DNA of 64,000 nucleotides from Rotaria macrura (Eukaryota; Rotifera; Eurotatoria; Philodinida; Philodinidae). Below, one piece after another: positions 1-29,255 of this stretch. Made by a program: the position numbers and the translations under genes. Position 1 is the first letter of the stretch. Every line of letters begins with the position of its first letter. The notes beneath the pieces are model-generated. The model ran no database searches. It had not been told where the DNA came from and saw only the letters and a program-made list of their open reading frames with translations. Location of the stretch: assembly GCA_900239685.1 (NCBI GenBank), contig OENT01000547.1:35930-99929 (forward strand), written 5' to 3'.

Positions 1-18060
<18,060 letters not shown>

Positions 18061-20162
18061 TCTTTTCTATCTATTTCTGTTAATTCAACAATTTACTAAC
18101 TAATTATCTATCAAAAATAAAAATAAAAGTAAATAATAAAAATATCAATAAAAAGAAAATATTAGCCATCCATTTTAGTAATATACATATACATATATCG
18201 ATATAGATGTGTGTGTGTGTGTATACATATGGAGAAAAAGTATCAAAGAAATAATCATAAAAAAAAATATTATAGAGATAGTTGACGACAAACGAAGCCC
18301 AAATGAGAGAGAGAGAGAGAGCAAGGCAGAGAGAAAACGAGACGAGGAAAACCATGTACTATTGTATACGGTAAAAAATATCCCTATTCCTATATTAACG
18401 CGTTAGCCGGTGTTGATCATCTAACTATCTCGATATATATATATATATACACTCGCACGCACGCACGCACATGAAGAAGAGAGAAAGAGAAGGGTGGTAC
18501 ACATTCTAGTGCTAACTAAAAGAGCGGAAGATGATGACAAAAGTTCTTTTCTCTTTTTTCTTGTATATGATATCGGTTGCATTCTGATGTGGTTTTTTTT
18601 TTCTACATTCGTTTTTCTAGGAAGAACAGAAAAATGCTTCTTAATAGCTTATAATGGACGATGAAGAATTTGTACGTAACTATTAGTGGAATGGGAAAAC
18701 GAAAGAGTTTCTAAAAAAAAACTCTCCAACGTCTATTAAAACACAAACGAAACATGGCTGATAAGAAAGAGACAACAGATATCTCAGCAGCGTTCTCGTT
18801 TCCGTTATTAAACGATAGGAAAATAGAAAATAAAAAATACACGAAAGTTTAATGTAGTTATATGATATGATCAAAAGTTGAGCAAATGTATTGCGATGAG
18901 TCGAGCAATGTGATCGACATCAAAACGATGGTATAGAGAAAAGAATGTTAATCGTCCCTGGATGCATAGAAGCATAAATAACACAAAGCTTAATCGTCAT
19001 GATAATGACCACTATAGACATCAATATCTATCAATCATGCCATATCGTACGATTGAGAAAAGCCCATCGTTTTGTATTTTATTCGATAAGAAAACGTTTC
19101 AGATTGTATAAAATACCTTCCAACATACAAATGAGTTTTTACATTAGATTTATACCAGAACATCGTAGTCGACGACTACTTGCCGTCTATTTACATGTAT
19201 ATATATATATATGTGTATACAACCATTGATGTCTATATATTAACAAACCTTAAAGAAAACTAGGTTGATTAGACTGGTGTAAAAAATAATCTAGCACAAC
19301 AATGAAAGCTTGATTTATTTTCTTCGCTTTCTTCTGCATAAAAAGCGAGATGGATGTCTATTAATAGATACAACACATATACAAACGCATAAGCCACCAT
19401 ACGCTAGATGTTTCTTCGCCTCTCACATATACTATGAATGTGGGTGTCTGCAACTGATGCGGATAATCATACTAGTGCAAGCATAAGAAGGTTGCACATT
19501 AGCGTTGTCTTCATCAATAGAGTACTGTCGTATGCATGACGATGACGACATGATAATATTAGCAATAGATAGGAGATATGCTTATAGAAAAAAAAAATCT
19601 ACAACAGCAGAACTTACTAGAAAATAATAGCAAAAAACAATTTCATATGAAGTATCCTATTGATACTATCTATAGTGTAACTGAGACAAAATAGACAATG
19701 ATGATAGAAAACAAAAGTGCCATTATCACAAGAAGAAAAGATCAGAGTACCTGTCAATCTATTGTGTAACAAAGAGAAAGTGTAAAGTTCAGAGTTATTC
19801 AAAACAGATACATTATTGTAATATTTACCATAGAAGCAAGGTCAATAATAAACATTACATTTTCGCCATGAAGATAAGCGATTTTCTCTTTTGTCTGCTT
19901 TTTTTCTCGATAATTTCACCATTCATACATGAATCTACATTTTATAACCTACTAGAATTTGTTGTGGCTTTTATTCTTATCCATTCACACACATTGATAC
20001 CATTATACAATGACCTTCTGGAGTTAATTTTCAAGTTTTTCTTTTAGAATATTGACAGACTACATCCGGTTGTATATACGAATAATAGTTGTGCATATAT
20101 TGAGTAATCGATCACCCACACTTAGGAATGCCGTACAAAAACAACAACAATTATGATTGTCA
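18061..20162. other. Intergenic region with simple repeats
   Basis: No gene supported. It holds TG/TA runs near 18200-18225, an AG run near 18305-18322, a TA run near 18436-18450 and a CGCA run near 18453-18470. The region probably contains the promoter of the twitchin gene, but no motif could be assigned. Confidence 0.5.
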
Positions 20163-21167
20163 TCAACCTATGTTTATTCTTTTTCTCATCGTTTCACAAT
20201 GTCGATTATATAGAGATAAAATCTGTATAATGAATGCATGAATTTTGAAATCAAATTCATATACATAATAATAGACACATAATGGCATGCATAGAATTGT
20301 AAAAATAAATGGAAACATAAAAATAAAAATCATATTGATATTATGACGCATGATTTTCTGATCGACTGAATGTGAAATCCTACTATCTTTAACGATATTT
20401 AACTGTTTTTGATCATTCTTCAAACAGGACTTCATAAAGCAATGATCTGATTGAGTTGTATATGAACCTAATAAACAGTGCCGATCAGATTTACAAGAAC
20501 GAGTACGTATCGTACGACCTATATAATATATATATATATAAAATTCTATACATCAAAAACGAACAACAATAAGACAGTATCTCGATAAACTCAATCTTTA
20601 CATAATCTGACGTACAGATAATTATTCTTTTGATTAATGATATATTGACGTGTAATAAAATTTTGACTCGATACAATCGCAACCGGAAAAGAAATTCCTG
20701 ATTTATTCTACATTACTTTATTATTTTTTTTTTAAACGAATGATTAAATAAAAATCTTTCTTACCAATACCGCATGTAACTGAACATGAACTCCATGATG
20801 ACCATTGTTCCCAATCATCGATTGGAACACATTGTTTAGAACTCAGAAAACATTCAATCAGATTACCTAAGATTTTTTGTAAATTATTATCATTAATCAT
20901 ATACGTATAAGTTTGTAGTAAGCGATCATTTTTACATTTATCAAGTTCTTTACTGCACAAATGTATAAGACTCTGTTTTATAATTGGATATCGCCAGAGT
21001 GTTTGTAAGATTAATTCAAAATAATATCGATCTTCACTACGATTTGTAGAAGCATAGACAATGAATAGTAGCATTTCAACAAGACTCATGCATGATATGT
21101 TCATTATATATGTGAGATAGGATGAAAAATCCCCGCTAAAATAATCTTTTACTTCAAAAATCATCAT
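20163..21167 (-). CDS. Small protein with one thrombospondin type 1 domain and a C-terminal hydrophobic segment
   Basis: Two exons, 20765-21167 and 20518 down to 20163, give 252 residues. The join is GT-AG in phase 1. The ATG at 21167 has an in-frame TGA just before it, so it is the likely start unless an upstream exon exists. A TSP1 domain at about 119-162 has the WxxW box (WEQWSSWSSC), CSVTCGIG and the R-x-R-x-C strand (RTIRTRSC), all reconstituted only after splicing. Residues about 196-218 are strongly hydrophobic (a candidate membrane helix). TSP1 domains are normally extracellular, yet no clear signal peptide is seen; residues about 28-40 are hydrophobic and could act as an anchor. The N-terminal 118 residues are helical-looking with several Cys and match no family I know. 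Function unknown. Confidence 0.6.
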
Positions 21168-22040
21168 TCATCTGATTGATTACATTGTTAAAAATCAATT
21201 GAACTCTAACGAGAAAAAAACAACGTAGTTTCTCTTAACTATCCTTCTCACATCTAATCGATTCTGTTAGTTTTGATACATAAATATACTTTCCAAGATG
21301 TGTACCCTTTATCTTGTGTTATTTGGTCCACAAAGTAATATCTCTTGTCGATCAATAATAGTGCTAAAGGCTATTGCATTCTTTGCATACTCATTCAGCG
21401 GAGTTGGATATTGAATCAGACATAGATTTATATTTCTCTTTCAATTTTTAGCACGTATCGAATAGATTTATCGACATAATCGTTTACATTTGCTGTATGA
21501 ACAAGATGTTATAAACTATAAGAAAAATTCATAATTTATTTTTCTTTCTCGCAAAAAAGAAACCGAAGATTTATTGTTTTTTATAGCGACAACAATACAC
21601 ACAATACAAATATAATATACGTATATATATGCATATATATATATATATATTAATAATAATGTTTCAATAAAATACCAAGGTGAAGACGCGCACATATGCA
21701 TTGAAAACCTTAATTTATCAGTCTAACCGACATAGAACAGAAGAGAAGAAACAACAGACTAGATTAAATATCAAGACAACATAATTGCGTAAGTTTCCTT
21801 TGATTCGAAATACAAGCTAATGTAAAATATCTGAATACTATGATGTCATAATTTAAGAATAAAAAATGAAGAAAAAAAAGAAGAAAAGAAGAGAAAATCA
21901 AACTATCTCTAATTCGATAAAATATAGACAAAAGTCTAAAACGTGCACAATAATAAAAAAAGAATCACCACAGTACAAAAGCGCACAAACATTTAGCGAA
22001 AAATTATTCAATATGACTTCATTAGAAGATGATATTCTTG
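21168..22040. other. Intergenic region between the TSP1 gene and FEZ
   Basis: AT-rich with a TA run near 21625-21650. I see no supported gene. Confidence 0.4.
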
Positions 22041-24841
22041 TCAACATGGACATAGAACATTGAGAATGTATTTTGTCAAAATTTCTGGCACTTGAGGACT
22101 ATCTTCATTAATTGCATTAAGTACTAAAACAATTATACTATATTAATCAAATTTAATGTAGAGTTAATAACTAACTTTTATTTAAACTTTGTAAATGTTC
22201 AACTGATAGATATGTTGGATGATCACGATCGTATGGAATTACCGTTGTAAGGTACTAAAATTAAAAATCAAATCATAATATTGAAAAGAATTTAATCGAA
22301 ATTCGTCAACAAGTATTGAAAAGCGGTCAATATATATATATATAGCATTTTAAATAGTCATAAGCATTGTATAAACAACATGTATTGATAAATATGGTAT
22401 AGGTGAGTCTGTTTCATGTGTATTTAGTTGATTATTAAATATGTGATCTACCTGAGTCTTTTGAAATAGTTCATGCCAACTAGTCGAAAATATGTCGAAT
22501 ACGGTTCGACTCCGACAGAATGACATCTAAACCAAATTTAGTCTTCGTTTTGTCATGAAATAAGAATCATTTCCTTTTTTTCCGTCTTTTATTTATTGAG
22601 AAAAAAATGCTGTTAAAAGTCATTTTGGTAATCAAGATAGAAAACGAAAGATCTATGCATTCTATTGTATGACAACAATAGACATTATCTGACTAATTAT
22701 TCTAAATGTTGCCACGTTCTCTTAATATAACATTATCAATCATTCCAGCTGTACTACAAAAATAATAAGTAATAGAACTTGTTTCAACCATTGTTTATTG
22801 TTGTCTATTTTTAGATCTTTTCTTTCTTTCGCGCATTGTCAAGGACACATTTATCAAGTAGCTTTTAGTAATTTTCACATGTCCCTTGATGTATTCATGT
22901 ATGAATGAGACTTTCGAATGATTCATTTGACTTTGAAAAATCTAGGAAACATTATATATCTTCTTTGAAAAAATTCAACTAAAGTTATTCATCTATATGA
23001 ATATTCTTTAGCATATCTCATTACAGACATTGTCTAGAATATTCTATATTTCTAACTATCTATAAAAGCTTCCAAATGTATATTTTATTGATGGACAGAG
23101 AATGTTGTATTTTAATGCAAATGAGTTGTTAACATGCGGATCAGAATGTAATTAATTCATAGTAGTTTTAAGACAACCAAATACACAAAAAACAACATAC
23201 ATTCATTTAATTGATAAAAAGTTTTTCTCTAACAAATAAAATACTCAATTTAAATTTCCTGGCATTTTCCTTTCGATTAATCAATATCATAATCTTAATA
23301 TGAACTCATGACCCCACTTCCTCTATCCTAATCCAATTAATAATCACAGCGTTCACTAATATAGAAAGAAAAGAAAAAAAGTTTACTCAGCAACTCATCT
23401 GTGTAATAATAAATATTCATCTAACATTTTTTTGCGTTTTCTTGAGAAAAAGGAAATTCCCAATACACATCACTTGCACGTTCATACTAATCGTATATAG
23501 AAGAGCAATAATGCAAACTGTTTGATTATATTAACCATTTTCAATTACAGAGAGAGAGAGAGAGCGCGCGCAAAAGCGAAAGAACATGTAATATTTACCG
23601 TTCCCGGTTCAATATAATTGCTGTTTCCAAGTAAAGAACGACGTTTCGGTCGTTTTTCACCATGATGATGACGACGTTTGTTCTGAAAACAATAAATATA
23701 GATTTTTTTTCGTATATACTAAGGAAAATAAATATATATTTGATCAGTTTCTTTTTACTTGAATGCTAAGTACAAGTGAAATGAATGTATTCTTTGTTTC
23801 TTTCTCATATTCAAGTTCATCTCTTATTGCTAATTCCTGTGGAAAAATTAAGAAAGAAATCAATTAGTAAAAAAATAAAAACATTCCTTTGTTTTTTATT
23901 TCATTTTTCCTTACCTGAATAAGAAAATTCGATAGTTCCTTAACAGACGAATTCAATTCTTCATACAATTCATTCAATGAATAGATTGTTTGGGATTTCA
24001 AATCTATTTCATCATTATGCATACTTGACGATAAGTATTTAACACGTCTTGTACGTAAATCAAGTATATCTGATGTTGATTGATCATCACAATAACCTGA
24101 ATCCGGTGTCATATCTTGTAACATGAAATCAATTTCACTAATAACTTGTTCAGCTGTGAGAAATGGTTCATGATTAGATGAAATAATGACTGAATGCATG
24201 TCTAATTGTTCACGTAATTCTTCTTCTTCATCTTCATTTAAATCATCGATCGATGTTATATCATCTCCATTCGTATTCGTTTTATTTGCTTGTTCATATA
24301 TACTATTCATTGCTATTTGACAACTTTGTGATATATTTGGTAATTTTAAATCGTGACGAAGTGATGTACGAAGATTTTCAATTAATTCTGACCATGTACT
24401 AAACGAAAAGCGAAAACATGTCATCCAATGAAGTAACACTAAACTAACTTTGATGAAGCAACAAGATCCTTTTGTGATGGTTTAGATTCTTCTTTTTCTT
24501 CATCCTTTTGTTCGTATTCAATCACGTGTTCATCCGTGAAACAAGCATTTATTGTATTATCAAATGACTTAACAAGATCTTCTAGTGACAACGATTTAAA
24601 TGTATGTTCGCCTAAAAAGATAGTATGATTATGATTGAAAGGATTATATTTCATTGAACTAACCGAGCACAGGATTTAATAATATATCTTTGCTCATTTT
24701 CGATATTGTTTGGTCATCGGTCATGTCGTCTTCGTCAGAATCATCGTTCTCATTTAAATGAGAATTCGTTTGAGCAAATTTGACAATAGGTGCACATGGG
24801 TTATCATACAAAACTCGCTTTTCACGTATTCCTATAGACAT
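22041..24841 (-). CDS. unc-76: FEZ / UNC-76 kinesin adaptor
   Basis: Fasciculation and elongation protein zeta, a kinesin-1 cargo adaptor for axonal transport. Seven exons: 24664-24841, 24449-24611, 23915-24398, 23759-23836, 23599-23682, 22176-22254 and 22041-22123, giving 382 residues (human FEZ1 is about 390). Family signatures in order are SLEDLVKSFDNTINACF near the N-terminus, an acidic middle, EPFLTAEQVISEI, a coiled-coil stretch, the RDELEYEKETKNTFISLVL box, YLTTVIPY and the conserved C-terminal end YILNVLCPC. The start ATG at 24841 is the first in the frame; an upstream exon is possible. A 1.3-kb intron separates exons 5 and 6. The linker there is shorter than in vertebrates and unusually basic (KRRHHHGEKRPKRR). 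Assignment is secure from the C-terminal boxes. Confidence 0.92.
22255..23598 (-). other. FEZ intron of about 1.3 kb
   Basis: AT-rich intron. It contains a TA run near 22330-22345 and an AG run followed by a GCGC tract near 23551-23570. No coding or RNA feature seen. Confidence 0.5.
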
Positions 24842-24847
24842 TAGCAA

Positions 24848-27800
24848 AATGGCTGAATTAACTCGTAGAAGACAACAGAATAGATGTGCATTTAATTAGT
24901 CTTCTTGTTTTTTTGTTTATTCTTTTCGAATCAATTCGATCACCAATTGTATTTTCGAGTTTTATTTTAGATTATGTTTAGAGAAATACATAAAAAATAA
25001 TTAGAATTCAAATATTTTTTACCTTTTTTTATTATTTATTTTATAATAAAAAATCTAATTAGAGGAACACGAATGCTTGCTATGGTAGATATGTAACCAA
25101 TCGTATGCATTATTAGTCTGGTATCATGAGTCATAGATAGCTTTTCTCAAAATAAACAGCTACGACGAGCAGTACGAGAGCATGATGATGTATCTCTTTT
25201 GTTGGGCATTCAGTTGTCTATCTTTTTAATTTGGATACAATGATAATTATGCTCAACCATTACATCTATAAAGGAACACTTGCTTTTTTGGTATATGCGC
25301 ATATGGTTTACTTGTTAATAAAGTCTTTTATAGAATATGAGTAGTTTTCTCATATTCTAGCTGATACGATCACTATACTTGAGGCTTCCCGCATGGTAAA
25401 GTCAAGTACGCAATCGGAGATAACATAGTCAACTAATATGACGTAGACTCTGTTATTGTAAAGTGTAAATTAATACAAGTGATTTGCATAGAAAAAGAAT
25501 AGACATGTGATATCAATTATTCTTTCAATTGAGTTGAACAAGTAATTAAAATCGATAGAATACTTTAACATTCATCTATATTCATTGAATCAAATATCCA
25601 TTCTTTTTAGATTTACATAAATAGTTTAGTTGAACATATTACTATCGCTATTTGAAATATAATATATTCCAGTACGATATGTGAGTTTGCTTTATTTTAA
25701 TAGATAAAAAAACAACAACAGTATGCATCCGTTAGATTATCGATGACTTGCATCATCACTCTCACACGGATTCTCATAGTATGATACTAACATTCTCATC
25801 TGTCTTATCAGTGATTAATGTAGAAGCATGAAAACGTATCCGAGAAAATACTCTTGGTGTTTATTCAATATTATTTTGCGAAGAAAAGAAAAAATATATA
25901 TATCATATGACGAACTTTTGGTACAAATAAAACGACGTTTGAATTTAATCTTATTCTTCTGAGAATAGCGATCGAGTTTAGCTTATTTGTTTGACTGCTG
26001 ACAACTCCATTTTATACATCTGGAGTTTTCATCGTGTGTCGAAAGAATTTCTATAATTGGTCGGTGCGGAATTCAATACAATGACGTATTTCAGATGTAA
26101 ATGTCTTATAGTTCGTTTTTAGAACTATTGAGAATGATTAAAAAGAACGATCTCACGTACTTTCAATCAATTCTACAAAAAAAGAATATTTGACCAGAGA
26201 ACCTAACAACGTTGAATTTTAATCAATAGGATATTGATTCATTCGCATTCGATATGCAAACTTTTATTTTCTAACGATAGATAACAAAAACTATTTTGAT
26301 TGAAACTCGTCAATACGCATAATGAGTATTTTGACCTTATGAAGTTTTACTTTGTACGCTATTACAACAAAACTGTTCACTCGATATATTATTAAATATG
26401 TCACTCTTAATAAGGACACATATTCGGATTTACTTTCTATCTGTAAAGGTTCTGCTCATGCTCGAAACCTTTTTTCTGGTATTTGTTATGTCGTTCTAGT
26501 AATAACGTGAAAAACAAAGACAGAAACATGTTACGGATCATGAGTCTTTTGACTGACGATAGAACCCAAAATGTTGTCAATATCTAATTTCATGTTTGTG
26601 TTGGAAACAATTTATAAGTATCCGAAACTAATTAAACCGTGTTCATTCTATCGTAAAATGTTTTACAAAAAGGTCAAAAATAAAGCCGCATTGGAAGCAT
26701 AGACATTTATCCTGTCGTCTTCGGTTGAAGGTTTTGATAAAAACGTTCAATAGAAATCTTTTTACAAATACACATAGATTCATGAAACATATTTAAAAAT
26801 ATTCCTATTCCAGTTCATATGCCCATGTAAATAATAGATGTAAAAGAATTACATACAGTAATGAGATAGTTATACTTGAATGCTCAAGTATACATAACAT
26901 GCTGAAGGTTTCGTGCAAAAGTTTGACCTTCAGACATGGAATATACGTCTGAAAATAGATTTATTGAGAAGAACATATTAAATTATGCACTTAGCTAGAA
27001 GAAAAAAATCATATTATTACACGCGTATGAACTATAACTTCATAAAGTATGAAGAATTATGCTTCGTAACAATACAATCCGATCTAAATTGTATTTGACG
27101 CTTATTAATAGGAACTAGAATTCTAGTTTAACTGTGTGTTTGTTTATGAATAGTTAAAATTAAGATTTTATGAAGTGTCACGAAATTTACTTAGATAAAA
27201 CAACAGTAAAAATTTTTAGCGACAGTTCCGATGAGTTTCTTATCAGATAGAGTAGAAACTAACAACGGGTTAACTGCCAAGTCTTTGAAAATAAATTAAA
27301 TTAAAATTAAATGATAACCCAAGTAAACTAATCTAGTAGTTATTAGACACACTTCATTTACTCACAAATATCAATAATAATGATTGGATTTGTTTTTAAT
27401 ATTTATCGATAAGAAAATCTTTTGTTGTCATGTTCAGAATTGAAAGATGATTAAAGTATGAAAAAAAAACAACTCTATTGATGATAATATTGTTACAAAT
27501 ATATTTGTGACAATATATTTTGATCTGCTAGGAAAAAAACCTTCTGTATGAAAAAGAAGTTTTCTGAAGTTATTCGAATCAATTGTATACAATATTGTCG
27601 TACGTTTTTGTTTACTTCGAGCTGAATTTTCGTAATTGATGATAACGTAAATATTGTTGACATATATCTTATGTCGTATAAATAGAATGTACTGACCTTT
27701 TTTTACTCAGCCCATTATCGGATTTAAGACGATATTACAATGTTTGTGATGTAACCTTTATCTTGTTCTGTCATTAGCATAGAATGAATGTTGCTAAATA

Positions 27801-29255
27801 AGTACTTAGTAATATCTTAAATACAGAGATATATTCGCATATATATGATAAAAACAATTAATCTCATTGAGTATTATTTGTTTTTGATCAACAATGAAGT
27901 TATGTTGAATGGAACAATTTTTTTCTTGTTTTAAGACAGAGATCATTTTCAGGAAGTATTCTTTCAATTGAAGATTGTTAAATTAAAAAGACAACGACGA
28001 AAAGTATCGATGACCATACTGTTGATTATATTAGTTTGAGAATTAACAGAACTGCAATCAAAAAGAAAATTATGTATCATGACTGTTTTCAAGTGTTCTA
28101 CTGTAGATCGACTCATCCATTTCATTATCAGTTGATAAATATAAATAATCACGACTTGTGAAAACTTTTATTTCTCATATTGAACTGTATCGACAAGCTT
28201 TATGAAGAAATCAACGAATCTTACTTAAATCGACTCTGTGAATTCGTACGTATCATGAGTAGAATGTTCATTTAAAATTCACTTCATAGATTGTTCTCAG
28301 TTATTGTAAGGAGGTGATTTGAAAGGTTTTAGACGATAGAAGTGTGTTTTCATCGATCAAGATATGGCATTTTCTATAAGTTGTTATTTGTCATTAGAAT
28401 AAAAAGGGAAGGGATTTAACATGGAAATTCAATATCTCAATTAATAACACCGATATTTTGAAAAGATTATAAGAATGATTAGACTTGAATGTAAGTTGAG
28501 TTTCTTGTTAGAATTTTATAATCTTGTGAATATGATATTCTTGTCAATTTCCTTTTAAACTTTTATTGAGATTTTCATGTAACTAGATTTCATATGAACG
28601 AGAACAACAGTACGTGTTTTGTCTGTACAATTACAACCCTTGTTATTTTTACAATGCGAAAATTTGTTTTTTTTAATAGGTACGATGTATTTCTTCTTGT
28701 TTTTAGACTTTATTCTGATCAAGCCATTATCACGAACATGGTTTTCATACAATAGAGAATGACCATGTGATAAACCAACACATTCTAATGATTCAACTTT
28801 CATTATTGTGAATTTTATTTTTGATGAACTCCTTCTTAACTTTGTAATTCAGTTCCAATGACTGGATATATCTATCAATCATGAGTGAATAAGACAAGAA
28901 AACGTTTGTTTGTTTGTTTTTCGATCAAAATTTTTCATTGTTTTATATTAAGATGAAATGAAAATAAACATTCACGTACGAATTTTGTAGGAAATATAAA
29001 TTCAATGTCTAGATTAAAACTCAAGCATTCTTATCATTTCGTTAACCATAGAATGACCTGGTTATTTAAAAATGAATTCCTTCATAGAACTTGGCCATAC
29101 TTTTATCAAGTAAAGAGTATACTCATGTTACCTCTTTTAGTATACATAGGCAAAAAATTTTCAAAACGAAAAACAAAACAACGAAGATAAGATGGTTATC
29201 AAGAAGTGTTTGACTGAGGTCTTGTATTTTCATTATATCGACTTGTCTTTTTATT
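24848..29255. other. Long gene-poor AT-rich region
   Basis: About 4.4 kb without a convincing gene. Two small perfect inverted repeats lie side by side at 26871-26892 and 26902-26933. A near-palindrome centred near 27502 reads TTGTTACAAATA and its complement with one mismatch. One weak coding candidate is listed separately at 28555-28803. Confidence 0.5.
28555..28803 (-). CDS. Hypothetical ORF, 82 residues
   Basis: An ATG-initiated frame of 82 codons with natural-looking codon use, ending at a TAA that overlaps a possible AATAAA polyadenylation signal. It has three Cys in a CKNNKGCNC cluster and many Lys residues. No signal peptide, membrane helix or known domain is visible. It may be the last exon of a longer gene, a fragment, or chance in a region otherwise empty. 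I do not recognise it. Confidence 0.25.
   Translation of the reverse strand: MKVESLECVGLSHGHSLLYENHVRDNGLIRIKSKNKKKYIVPIKKNKFSHCKNNKGCNCTDKTRTVVLVHMKSSYMKISIKV

Noticed and set aside
27490-27514. Near-palindrome TTGTTACAAATA with its complement
   Set aside because: One mismatch and AT-rich; expected by chance at this base composition.
29005-29190. 61-codon ATG frame just upstream of the first sphingomyelinase
   Set aside because: Lys-rich low-information sequence with no signal peptide or domain. It is not needed by the downstream gene, whose own signal peptide starts at 29256.
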